Shown piece after piece: positions 1 through 13,825 of a stretch of 64,000 bases of DNA. Below the pieces are notes generated by a model. It saw nothing but the letters and a program-made list of their open reading frames with translations. It was not told where the DNA came from and did not search any database. Source of the DNA: Letharia columbiana (taxonomy: Eukaryota > Ascomycota > Lecanoromycetes > Lecanorales > Parmeliaceae); contig NW_023501056.1 of NCBI RefSeq assembly GCF_014066305.1, positions 212,501-276,500 on the forward strand, given 5' to 3'. A program made the translations under genes and the position numbers. Numbering within the stretch: the first letter of the stretch is position 1; every line of letters starts with the position of its first letter.

Positions 1-1260
1 TACTTTATAGTTAGTTCTAATAATCTTTATTTAAATAGATATTTACCTTTATACGATATATAAAAAGCGAGTTACGTTATAGAAAAAGAATCTAAATCTC
101 GCGATTATCTTAGTTAAGCCGTTTAAATTAAAAATAAGAGCGAACTTATCTTTATATAATTTAATTACTAAATTAGTTAATTATTATAAATATAATTATA
201 AGATATAATTATATATTATTAATTACTTTAATAGTTATAAGAAGCGTAAAAGAAATAAAATTATATAATTAAGTATTTATAAACTTTTCTCTTTTAAGTA
301 TTTATTTTAATTTAGAGTTTAATCGCTATCTAATTAAAAAAAAGGTAAAATATAGAAAGTATATAAAAGTAGATTTAATAATTCTAGAACGAATTAACGA
401 TATTTATAATAATAATTAGAATTAAGAATTAGATATACTCGAATAAAAGGTAGCTTCGCGTTATTTATATAATAATAAAAGTAATAATTAAGATTAAAGT
501 ATTAACTTAGATAGCGTAACTTTCGTAATAAACTTTTTATTATTATATATTAGATTAATTACGTATTAATAAAGATTTATAATTTTATCTTTTAAGCGTA
601 ATTATATTTAATATTTTAAGATTTTTATAATAGCTTAATACTTATTAGTTAACGCGTTAATACTTTTATATTTAAGCTACGATAGAGTTTATCGTTAAAT
701 TCTATATCGCGCTTTTAAATAGCTTAAAAGATAAAGTTTATTTAATTATTAACGCGTATAATAGAATTATTCTTAATACTTATATTCTATTTAATTTCGA
801 TATTATTTATTTTCTTCTAATTCGAGCTCTTATCTTTATTTATATATATAATAATTTACGCGATAAGCGAAACTCTAGACTTCTTCGTAATTACGCTCGC
901 GTATTTTTTTTATATAATATTATTAAAATATAAGTCTACTAGAATAATAACTAGAATTAAAAGCTATTTATTATTTATCTATTATATTTTATCTAATTTT
1001 CTTAAGAGCTTACTTCTATTTTAATTACGATATATTAATATATTTAACTTTACACTTATTACGAGCTATAGCGTAATTAATAATTAAGATATTAACTTTT
1101 TTTATTTTCTTAATTAGTTTCTTCTTAAATATAAATATATTTATTTACTATCGCGATCTCTTAATATTTTTATTTTTATTAAATTTATTCTTCGCTTTTT
1201 ATTTTAATTAAAGATCTAATTATCGCTTAACTAATCTATATTAAAACTTTTTAATATTAT
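1..1260 (-). repeat. RIP-degraded repeat A, inverted copy
   Basis: Read on the minus strand, this segment matches 20,640-21,545 and about 16,145-17,169 on the plus strand. A landmark shared by all three is a 15-base word containing TACGCGAGCG: at 889-903 (reverse), 16,275-16,289 and 20,980-20,994. Boundaries are approximate and set by eye. The copies are too degraded to name the original element. Confidence 0.7.
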
Positions 1261-1699
1261 TATTATTATTAATATTTAATATTTATTATAATAAATTATT
1301 AAACTTAATATCTTCTACTTTAATCGCTATAAAAAGATAAGTTAATAGATATATATAAAGAAATTAAAGAACTTATATAGATATCTATAAATACTAAGCT
1401 ATACTTAATTTTAATTAATACTTATTTTATTAAAAAGTATATTAATTTTAATAAGTATCGAAGTTAGAAATAAAGAGAATATATATTATATACTATTTTA
1501 ATTATAAAGTTTAAATTAAAAGAATAATTATTTATATAAAGAAAAGAAAATAAAAATAAAATACGCGAAAATTTTAATAAGTTATAATAATTTTATTTTA
1601 ATTAAGTTAGATAAGAATAATTATTTATTAACTCGCTCTTTTAAATATCTTATTTTTTAATCTATACGAGCTATAATAATAATTATAAATATTATAAAA

Positions 1700-2380
1700 G
1701 TAGATAAGATCGTGCTAGATAATAACGCTTAATAAATATAATTCGCTTAAGTTTAAATCTTTAAAATTAAAGAGAAAACGCGTTATTTATTAATACTTAA
1801 ATTAAGCTAGATAATATAAAGTAATCTAAATATTTAGTATACGCGATAGATATATAAGCTTTCTCTTCTCTCTAAGACTTTCTTTTTTATATTAACTCTT
1901 CTTCTTATAAGATTATCTTCTTTATATCTTAAACTTCTATTTAAGTAATTTAATATTATTATAATAATATCTAAAGTATAATATAGACGTTAAGTTATAT
2001 ATTTATTCTTTATCTATTAATAACTTTAAGTTAATATATAGATAGACCGCGTAAAGAGCTTAATTTATATATATTTAATTTATTATTAATAGCTTCTCGA
2101 AAAAGTTAATATTATTTTAGATTACGCGAGGTAATAATCTATTTAAAAGCGTTATAGTAAAGCGTTTATTAGATATCGCCGCTACTTTAATAGATATCAC
2201 CGCCGCTTTAATAAATACCGTTATTACTTTAATAGATATTATTTTTACTTTAATAATATTAAAGTATTAATAGAAACTAGATAGTATATTCTTCTAGCTA
2301 TTATTATTCTTATTATATATTATTAACGCGAGCTATAACTTAAGCTTTACGCGAGATTTATCGCTATTAAATTTTAATTA
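1700..2380 (-). repeat. RIP-degraded repeat B, inverted copy
   Basis: The minus strand of this segment matches 17,385-17,995, including the stretch around CTTCTTCTTATAAGATTATC here and its counterpart near 17,760-17,790. This copy keeps more GC, for example tandem GATATC-(G/A)CCGCC words near 2,170-2,215. Relative to repeat A the order differs between the left copy and the right copy, so the two blocks have been rearranged or came from adjacent elements. Confidence 0.6.
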
Positions 2381-2930
2381 ATCTTATAATTTTAAAGCTT
2401 CCCTTTTAGCGCGTAGTTTATAAGATTTTATATTATATATATATTATATTATTCGATTATTATCTTTAAAGTTTTACTTTTAAAAGATAACTCTATATTT
2501 TTATAATAAATAAGATACTAAATAGAATAATTAATAGAATTTAATCTTTTATTTACTAGCTAGTAATAAGTCTTATAATTTAAATATCTAATTACGTTTA
2601 AAATTATAATTATAATTATCTTTATAATTATAAGTAATATAAATTAAGACTTTTTATTAATATATAATTTTTTTTAAAAGATTTATATAAGCGTAATTAA
2701 AGATTAATATTTTTCTTTTAAGTATTAAACGCTTAGCGAGAAGTACTAGAAGATTTATATCTAGATATTTATTAATTATATATTAGAATTTACTTATTTT
2801 AAATTCTAGATATAAATATTTTTACTTTTAGATAAGATAAAGAAGCTATAAATTTAGGACCGAATGTTACTAAGGGTCGCTTACTATTTTCTATCATATT
2901 TCAGCTATTTACGATTATTAACATACTCGT

Positions 2931-3206
2931 TAATAAGAAAGACGTACTATTACTATGCGAATTTGATCGCGATACTAGTAATAACTATAGAAACTAAAGC
3001 TATTAAATATAGAAATATCTATTAATAAGGAAAGTATACTATTACTATACGAATTTAATCGCGATACTAATAATAACTATAGAAATTAAAGCTATTGAAT
3101 ATAGAGATATCCGCTAATAAGAAAGACGTATTATTGCTATACGAATTTGATCGCGATACTAGTAATAACTATGAAAACTAAAGCTATCGAATATAGGGAT
3201 ATAATC
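2931..3206. repeat. Tandem repeat, 92-base unit, three copies
   Basis: Copies start at 2,931, 3,023 and 3,115 with the word TAATAAG(A/G)AA and each contains AATTTGATCGCGATACTA or a close variant followed by AATAACTATAGAAA. The spacing is 92 bases both times. The array keeps some CA and TG dinucleotides and is less AT-converted than its surroundings. Confidence 0.85.
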
Positions 3207-6200
3207 TTTAATTTAATATAGATTTTAGAACGAGAAGCCTCTTTCATTAAAGTAATAGCATTTTTACGAGCGTATATCTATATTTAAATCGATTTAAGAA
3301 GTTTTATTCTATAAATATAAAATATATAAAGTTATTAGATTAAGTATAATAGCTAAATATTATTAATTAAGCGTAATAAGTAGAATAATAATTAGAATAT
3401 CTTATTCTCAATTTAGAATAGTTTTTCTTTTATTTATTATATATTTTCTTTTCGTAAAAACTACGTCTAGACTTTAATAATATTATATTATTATTTATAA
3501 GTTTATATCTTATTATAATTATCTAAAAAGCTATATATCTTTTAATTATAAAGTAATTCTTTTTATATAAAATATATATAATTAAGCCGCTAGGTATTAG
3601 TTAATAATTTTCTTTATTTATAATTATTAAAGAGTAAGTTATATTATTAAAATTACTCGCTAATTTTATCTTTATAACTTCTTAAAGTACGTATAGTATA
3701 GAGATTTAAATTCGAAGTAAATTAATTAATTTTGAAGTTATATAAATTAAGATCTTTTTTATTACTTAAATAAATATAATCTAAAAAATAATTAAGTTTA
3801 TTAACTTCTATAATCCGCGGATTTTCTTTAATATATAGATTTTAAAGTTTAATTAATAATAATATAATTAACGCGTATAATTAATTTACTATTTAATTTA
3901 GATATATATAATTAATATAACTACGCACTTTTCTTATTTATAGCTATACTTCTTAAACTTCGCGTATAATCTTCTAATTTTCGCCTTCGCGAAGTCTTAT
4001 CTTTATTTTATTTTAATAATTTAGACGAGCCTAGATTAGTAGTTAATAAATTATTAAGAATTTCTTAAATTTTTATAATTATTAAATTAATGATCTTAAT
4101 AGATAATAATACTATATATTAACGAACTATAATTAATATTATAATTAGTTATCGCATTAAGAGATATAACGCTATTAAATATATATTTACTTTATGAAAA
4201 TAATATTATTAATCTAATTTAACTATAAAGTATAGAGAAAATAATTTTATTTTCTTTAGATATAGATAATATCGTAATAAATAAGTATACTATAATATAA
4301 ATATTATAATAATAAAAAGAATTTTTAAGAAAGAAGATGAATTAGAAAAGAATAATATTAAGTATTTATTATCGAGCTAACTAATATTATATAATTAAAA
4401 TCTTATTAGAATAAAATATTATTTAAAAATAGATTAAGTTTAAATATTAATTAGAAAGCTAATTAGAAAAAGAAGTCGATTTTTTTTTTGCTAATATATA
4501 TCGTAGAGCTATATATAAGCGCTTCTTTTTATATTTTAAATATACTTTAAATATCTATAGCTATATATATACGCCCCCTCTTATATTTCATATATATTTC
4601 GTATATTTCGATATTCTTTATATACGCGGTATATCTACTAAAAATAATCTTATTAATCTAATTAATTTCTATTTAATCTTATATTTATTAATTATAAGAA
4701 AAGCTCTTTATTTTAATATTATAACTTTATTAATTTATTATTCTTAGACGCCGAGTCGCGTATAGCTTATAATTAATCTACTTACTTTCTTCTCTTCTTC
4801 TATTATAAAGATAGAAGGAGATATTATTTCTTTTTCGCCTTCGCTTATAACGAATTAATTATTATTTTTATAAGACTAAAGATATTGGCTTAAAGATAAT
4901 ATCGCTTAATTAAAAGCGAAGAATATAATACTTTAATATTTTAACGCTCGAGTAAAAGATATTATAATATTACTCGAATAAAAGAGAGTTATATTAATAA
5001 GAAAAATATCGATATTTAAAAATAATCTTAACGCGATAAAAGGTTTAATTCTTATATATAGAAGATTTAGATAATAATTAATCTAGTTAATTAAATTATT
5101 AAAGCGCTTAAGCTAGATTTTAATTTTATATTAATATCTAATAAAATAAGTTTAATAATTCTAAGATATTAATATACGTTTTTATTAATATAGCTAGCGA
5201 TTAGAATATTAATTAAATAGATATAATTCTTAATTTTAATAATTAGAATAATATGATAATAAATAAGTATTAATATTAAAGTAAATAAAGTATATATTAT
5301 ATTAAGTAGAGAAGCGTTAATAGCTAGATTAATTAGAGTTTTAAATTAATAAAGTTAAATACTAATTCTATATTAGCGTTATTATATACTCTTAAATATA
5401 TAATTACTAATTATAACGTTAATTAGAAAAAATTAATCTCTAATTTAAAATATCGAGAATAATATAACGATATATTATTAAAGCGATATAAGTTTCTATT
5501 ATAGCGAGAAGATAGAATTTATATATTAAATATTAATCTTATTTTATTTCTAATATTTTATTTATTTATATATCTCTTTTAATTTCTCTTAAAATATTTT
5601 AATCTTAAGATATTAACTAGATCTCTATCTAGCGTAAACTCGGCTTTTTTAATTAACGATACTTAGTATAAGATATCAATAAATATATTTTAATATAAAG
5701 ATAGTAATAAATCTTATTTTCTTTTTAATATTAATAATAAAAAATAATAAATATAATAATAGATAAAGATAGTATAAGTTATATAAAATTAATTTAAATT
5801 TAATAGTAATTATTAGCTTATCTATTAGAATTTAGAAATTAGAAAATTTTAGAAATAAATATAATTTAATAAATATGCGCTTATCGATTTCGAGGAGCTA
5901 TATATTATTTATCATTACTGCGATAAGATTTTAATTTATTTATCTATAGATTACGAAATAAATAATATAATAATATATCTTAAGTCTAAGAGATATATTA
6001 AGAAATCTAATTTAAGTAGTTTATAATAAATGAATTTAATCGATAATTATAAAAATTAGATATATTTTTAAGCTAGATAATATAAACTATTAATAAATAA
6101 AATAATAAATAAAATATCTAGCTTACTATTTACTCTAGAAAAGATAATATTAAGATTCTCTTATAATACTAGAAGATCGAAAGCTTATACGCGAAGACTT

Positions 6201-8795
6201 TTCGAAATAATTTCGTCGCTAGATTATAAATATTAATATTCTATTTATAATTACTAATAATTCTAAAATACTATAACTCTTACGCTATCTCGATCTTAAT
6301 ATATAATTAAAATTAATATTTATTATAAAGAATCGATTAATAAGAAAAGCTATAGAGCTAGAAATAAGATTATTAAAGAATTTATTAGTTAATAATATTA
6401 AAGTCTCTCTAGCTCTAGATTATTAATTATTTTATAATTATTAATTATTTATAATAATCTTAGTCTTTTTTATTAATATTAATTAATAATAATATAAGAT
6501 TTTTATAGGCTTTAAGTATATCGAAGATAAATATATTAACTAGAAATTTATAAGTATTATTAATTTAATTCTCGTGAAATATAAGATTTAAATTTATATA
6601 TTTAAATTTATAATTAATAACGCTAGTAATAATAATATACTCTTCGAAGATTTAATTATTTATCTTTTTATTTTCGTAGTAAAGAACCCGCTTAATATTA
6701 GAGAATTTAAATTCTCGAATTATTTATAATATATTTTTTATATAGCGTATATTATTTAATTAGTCTTAAAAGAACTTCTAGATAATATTAGAGTTACTTT
6801 AATAAATAAAATTTTTTAAAGAAACTAAGATAATAAAGAAAATAAGAATTAAGTTTAAGTAAATATAATTAATCTATCGATAACTCTAATAAAGATATAA
6901 TATTTCTTATTATTATTTTAGTTATTATATTATTAATTATATTAAAATTTAAAAAATTATTATATATATTAATATTAGCGATTAGCGTAAAGAGATTTTT
7001 TTTATATTATAAATTAAACGGCTTTAAAATAAAAACGTTTTAATATTAGATAAATATTAATTTTTTAAAAAGAAGTAATATTATTAGAGACGCTCTTTTA
7101 AACTCTTTTAGAATATTAAGACTCGCTAAAATTTAACTTATTAGATATTAATCCGCGCTCTACTTTTTTATATTAATATTATACGCTTTTTAAAGAATAG
7201 ATTAACTATTTATTTAAGATTAAATAATAAAAAATAGTTATAAATAGAAATTATAGTCTAGACGTTTAAATAATTTTCGATTAATTTTTAATAGATTTAA
7301 TATTTAATTTAGCTTATTAGATCTTTTTATAAATTTATAAAATTAATAAATAGAGGAAAAAAGATTATAATTTATCACATTTTTAATATTTATAATTATC
7401 TATTTAATTATATAGATAAAGAGCTCGGAAAATTAAGAAGAAAGAGAGTTTCTTAAAAAAAAACTTCTTAAAACTTTTAAAACGGCTCGTAAGAAATTAG
7501 TTATCTATTATAATCGAACTTAATTAGATTTAAATTATCTATATAAATAAATTACGCTTTTATATTTAAGTTATAATAATATAAAGTTAAAGAAATCGAA
7601 TTAAAAGATTAATATTAGAAAGAAGTTATAGACGAAGATTTACTAAGAAGCGTTTAAAAGAATATTTTAAAATTATTAAAATATTAATATAAGTAGTTAA
7701 TTATAAAGAGTTAAGCGAATAAATTAATTAAATAAAAATACGCTTAATTAAGTAATAAAATTCGAGGTTAAGAATTTAGATAATAAGAATAGATATAATT
7801 AACTTTAGTAATATAGAAGAAATAATAAATTTTCTAATTATTATTTTAGTTATAATCTTATCTTTAATCTTTATAAAGCTTCTTTTAATAATCTAGTAAA
7901 TCTTTTAATTTTAGAGTAATAGAAGAAATTAAAATTTAAATATATTATAGTTATTTAAATAACTCGTAATATTTTTTATTCTCTCGCGAGAGCTATTATA
8001 TATAAGCGGTACTTCTTAATAGCTAAAAGATATTATAATACTTAGAAGTATTATTTACTAGCGATATTCTATATTTTAATAATAATTTTTTATATAAAGT
8101 ATTAAGAAAACGAGCTTAAATAGATTAAACTTAATTTTAAAGAAGATCTTAATATATTAGATTAGATTAAAAGAGCTAATAGTACTTTATATAAAAATTT
8201 AGTTAATAATCGTAATAATTATATTAATAAAGATAATAAGCTTATAAAAAGTACTTCGATAAGTTTAATATTTATAAATTTATTAAGATATATCGCTAAT
8301 ACTCTATAATATATAGAGAGATAATTAATAAGCTTATAGTTAGAGAGAGTTAGTAATAATAGATTTAGTTTTAATAAAGAAGTCTAAGATAACTTAAAAA
8401 GCGAATTTATTTATAAATAGTTAATAAGTTTAATTAGATAAAGATAAATTTAGAATATTTAGAAGAATCGCGGTAGAGTAGAATAGAAGAGTAACGGAGG
8501 GTTTAAGAGAAGGATAAATATAAAGTTTATTAAGCTTATTTAACGCGTTAAGATAAATATATAAATAGAGATAATTATAGAATTTTATCTTTATAATATT
8601 TAAAGATTTAAAATTTAGAATATTCTTTTATATTATAATTTTAAGAAGAAGAATAGAGATACTTATAGTTCTAATTATTATTTTAATTATTACTATTAAT
8701 AAGAAGATAAATAGCTATATTAGATTACTCTTTATATTCCCTCTCTCTTAATAAAGAAGAATAAATATATTCTATATATCTCAGTCGGATTATTC

Positions 8796-9001
8796 TATAA
8801 ATATAGAAATTTTAATCGAGATATCTTATATATATATTATTTTATAATATAATTTCATAGATATATCATATCGTAATATATACCGCCAAGATTCCATATT
8901 ATATCAGATATGAAATTCTATAAATCTTAATAACTTATATTATTTTAGAGTATAGTATAGCAGGTTAATATTTCATATTATATTATATCTTTTCGACTAG
9001 T
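8796..9001 (+). repeat. 206-base dispersed repeat, less mutated copy
   Basis: It runs from the word TATAAATATAGAAATTTTAA to TCTTTTCGACTAGTA and matches 21,933-22,138 over the same length. This copy still has CCA, CAG and GCAGG words that are TTA, TAG and similar in the other copy. It could be a solo long terminal repeat, but no paired terminal repeat with a target duplication was identified. Confidence 0.7.
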
Positions 9002-11494
9002 AATAAAGAGTTATTAGATAATATATTAGTAAGTTTATTATCTCTTAATTATCTTAAAAAAAATTTATAAACTCTAAAAATTAGCGTTCGATATAAGAGA
9101 AAAGAATTTATATTATAAAATTCTAAGTATCTTTCTAATTAATAGATAGCGAAATCTATTATAATCTCTTCTTTTAAGCTCTTATATCTAAGTATTTATA
9201 TTTCGATAATAAAAATAAAAAGTAATTCGAAACCTTACTATTATAATTATTAGCTATTATTCGAAAGATCTCTTCTATTCTATCGTCGTCTTTATCTAAC
9301 TTTTATTTATTTAATATATAATCGTAATTCTTTAGCTACTATTTAGCCGAGTCTAATAAATCTAAAAAATTATTATTATTCGTATTAAACTATTATATTA
9401 TTAAATTTCTTTATACTACGCGCTCGACCTTATTAAAATAGATATATAAAAATAGTAGATCGAATTTTAATTAATTAGTCTAGATAATTTTTAATATACT
9501 TTTATTAAAAAGAGAGTAATAAATAAAAAGAATATTTATTATAAAATTTATTTATATATAATTATATATTTTTCTAATCTAAAAATTATAAGTTAATAAT
9601 TTTATATACGCGAGAAATAATAATAGTATATCTTATAATCGATTTTAGAAGAATAGTTCTATATCGTAAAATCTCTATACTTATATTTCTTAATCGTATA
9701 ATAAAATTCGTAGTTATAAGAGTCGATATATATTATTTTCGCTTATAAAGACTAATAAGCCCTTTATTAAAATTTTTAAATTATTATAAAAATAAAAAGT
9801 AATCTCTATTTATAAGATTACTCGATTATATTAGATAATCTAACTAATAACTTCAAGTTATTATCTAATAATATACTTATCTCTTATTCTTTCTCTTTTT
9901 CTATTTATCTTAAAATTGCGAGATAGATAAGATTATTTAATATTTCCTCCTCTATTAAATTTTCCCATTATAAATTTATACTCTTATTATTATTAATAAT
10001 ACTTTTTTATTCTTAATTATTTAGACTTAATTATATAGCTAATATAGATATATACTTTCCCTTTAAAATACTAAATAAAAAAATTATATATATTAATATC
10101 TAATAATATTACGATATAATTAATCTTATTATTTATAAAAATATATATCTTTAATCTCTTATAATATCTTTTTCTACTCCTCTAAATTTACACTTTTAAA
10201 TCTATTTATATTTTTAACTTTATCTCTCGCGATTAATATCGTATTAAGATCGATAATAAATAACTTTTATAAGCGAGCTTTAAGTAAATTATATACTTCG
10301 AGAGCTATCGTATATTAATAAGATTTAATAATATAAGAATTCTATAAGAGCTCTTCTATCGCTTTATACTTACGATTTTTAATATTAATTAGATAATTAC
10401 GAGATCTTAATAACGATAAAAATAAGAAGAATTCTATTAAAAGATTATTATCGCGAAGTATTCGCTAAAGATTATCTATATTATTCACTTCTATATATAT
10501 AATTAAAATTATAAATTTAATTTTACTTTATAATAATAAAGAATTTTATCTTTCTCTTTTAATAATAGATTATTTATAATTCTATTATTATTTATCTTCT
10601 CGCTATATAAAATTACTATTATATTAATTTTATAATATATATATTTACTAGACCTATAAACGATAATATATAAAAGATATACTATAAGAAGAAAATAAAA
10701 TATAACTTCTAAGTATCTTTCTAATTATCTTTTTAATTATTATAATATTATAATAAATAAAAAAAAAAAAAAAAAAAAAAGAAGTAATATATAAAAAGTT
10801 TATCGTTTTTATTTTAATTTATAGCGCTCGCGTAAAACTTAAGATAATAATTAATATTATAAAATTATAAGATTTTTAGATAAAGAAGAATAAAATAGAT
10901 ATAATAAAAAACTTAAAAAAGAATTTAAATTTAAATCTTAAAAAAAGTTCGTAAGCTTAATTATACGCTAATAAGTTAATTAATAATTAATAATTAATTT
11001 TACTAGTATATATAATAGAATAAAATAAAATTAAATTTAAAAATCTTAAATTTATATATATAGCTAATTATAAATTTAAAATTACTATACTTTTTAATTA
11101 AATTAATTAAATTATCGCGAGTAAATAAATTAATATTTATAATTATAAAAAAAATATAATTAAATAGCTCTAATTAAAAAATAGATATATATTATTTAAT
11201 TTTAGAATAACTTTTTTATTTTCTATTAAAATTTTAAGATTTCTTTTTAAAATTATAGAACGAAATAAAAACTTTTAAATAAAAAAAGAATTTCTAAATT
11301 TAGTCTTATAATTATTAAAGCGTAAGGAATTTAAATATCGCTTATTAAAGTTCGCTTAACAGCCGAATAGCCTACTTATTAAAATTCGCTTATTAAAGAT
11401 CACTTATCTATTTACTTAATAATCTTAATTAAAAAAATAATTATAAATTTAATTTATAAGCCTTTACTCGTAAAAAATATAATATCTTATAAAT

Positions 11495-12290
11495 TTTAAT
11501 AGAATCTTTTATTTTTTAAGATAATAATAGAAATCTATTATTAAATATAATACTTATTAATTAAATAAGAAAATAAAATATTTAAACTATACTTATAATA
11601 CTTATAATTTTATAATAATAAATTTTTTTTATAATTTAATAAAATATAATTTTTAATATAATATAATTTTTTAAAAGTATAAATTAAATACTTTATATAG
11701 TATTAATTATAAAGATAATTAGAATTCTAAATTAAATACGAATCTAAGATTAATATAATAAATAAATATCTAATAGATTTTAATTAAAATCTTTTATTTT
11801 CTAAAATAATAATAAGAATCTATTATATAAATATAGTATTTATTAATTAAATAAATAAGTATAATAAATATATTTTTATATTAAAACTATTATTATAATA
11901 TAAATAGTTTTATAATAATAACTTATTTTAATTTTTTAATATAATATAATTTTTTAGAATTATAATTTAATAATCTTATATAATATTAATTATAAAGATA
12001 ATTAGAATTCTAAATTAAGAATTAATATAATAATTAAATATATATAGACTTTAATAAAATCTTTTATTTTTTAAAATAATAATAAGAATTTATAAAAATA
12101 TATAATTATTAATAATTAGATAAGAAAATATAATATATATTTATATTAAAATTATAATTATAATATAAATAATTTTATAATAATAAAAATTATTAATTCT
12201 TTAGTATAATATAAATCTTTTAAATTATAAATTAAATATATTATATAATATTAATTTTAAAGATAATTAAAATTCGAAGTAGAATATAAT
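11495..12290. repeat. Tandem array of about 290/262-base units
   Basis: Three successive units share the words CTTTTATTTT (at 11,508, 11,799 and 12,061), AATAATAATAAGAAT and TTATAAAGATAATTAGAATTC in the same order. Spacing is about 291 and 262 bases. The units are almost pure A and T, so the original sequence cannot be told. Confidence 0.7.
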
Positions 12291-13585
12291 CTTATAAGTA
12301 ATATAATAATTAAAGATTATATTATAAATTAAGAAAGTCGATAATTTAATTATAAAGTTTTTTATTTTATTACTTATAGTAATTTAATAGCTTATCTAAA
12401 CTAAACTATAAACTTTTAATCTATCTTTATACTTATATATAACTTAATATTATATAATTTTAAAAGTTTATATAAAAGTAGTATATCTTTAATCTATAAT
12501 ATTACGCGTTTATTATAAATTACTAATAATTAAATATCTATATTCTATTATTAGCGAATTTCATATAAGAATAATAAAAAGTCTTACTTAAAAAATTATT
12601 AAATAGAAAAAATTCTATTATCTTCTATATCGCCTCGATAGTAGAACTTTATTAATAATACTTAATATTATTTCTAATTTCATCTATTATACTTAATAAA
12701 ATTTCTTAAATAAGTTTTTAAAATAAAGCTTTCGAAATTAATAGCGTAGTCGACTTCTAATAATATTTAATTTTACGAAGAATAATAGTTAATAGACTAT
12801 AATTAGAAAGATAATTAGAAGTATATATAAGACTAAATTTACTATCTAAGTAGAATCTATATAATTTTCTTACTTTAAATATATAATTAACAACGCTTTT
12901 CCTCTTATCTATATCTTTCTTACTTATAATAGATTTTCTAGAAATTTTATTACTTAACTTTCTAGCTGCTTTTACTACTAACAATATTTAAAATATTATT
13001 TTATCTATCGCGGCCGCCGCGAAAAGTATATTAAATCTCCTCTTTCTAAGTTTCTTATTATATTTATTCTTTTTTAATAATTTACATATAGATAGATATT
13101 CTTTAACTATCGCGGTTTTTATATTTTTACTTTAAATATTATTAAAATTTCTATCTTTATAAATAATATCTTAATCTTAAAAGATAATCTAATTTTAAAA
13201 TAGAGTTATATTATTATTATCGAATATATCGTTATTAAATATATATATTAACTCTCTATTCTTATTAATAACGTATTTATAAGTTTATTTAATTTAGAAA
13301 GTTAGATAATTATAATAATAATTAAAAAAGAGAAGATTATATTTAAATCCTCTCTTATTATAATAATTAGAATTATAAAAATTATTTCTTCTTCTTCTAG
13401 TTATATTAATTACTTATATATTAAAATTAATAAACTTATATAGATTTATTATAAAACTTATCGCTAGATTATAACGTTATTATTCTTATTATATATTAGA
13501 AGTTTTTAATTTTAAACTTCTTTTATAATAAAGTCTATCTCTTCTTTTTCTAATATAATTAAATTTATTAATAAACTACTCTTCG

Positions 13586-13825
13586 AATTTACTATCTAAT
13601 TACTTTTAAAACTTTATAATTAATTATTTCTAGAACTTTCTATCTAATTATCTCTAGAATTTTCTAATTAATTATCTCTAGAACTTTCTAGCTAAATATC
13701 TCTAGAACTTTCTAATTAATTACTTTAAAAACTTTCTAATTAAATATTTCTAGAACTTTCTAATTAATTACTTTAAAAACTTTCTAATTTATCACTTTTA
13801 GAACCTTCTAGCGAATCTAATATTT
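13586..13825. repeat. 24-base minisatellite, about ten copies
   Basis: The unit AACTTTCTAATTAATTA... recurs at exactly 24-base spacing (13,586, 13,610, 13,634, 13,658, 13,682, 13,706, 13,730, 13,754, 13,778, 13,802), ending in variants of TCTCTAG or CTTTAAA. A 24-base unit equals eight codons, so it may be the relic of a coding repeat, but no frame stays open through it now. Confidence 0.85.

Noticed and set aside
12757..12984. 75-codon minus-strand frame in the AT block
   Set aside because: Composition is dominated by Lys, Ser, Tyr, Ile and Leu as expected from random AT-rich sequence, with no family likeness.
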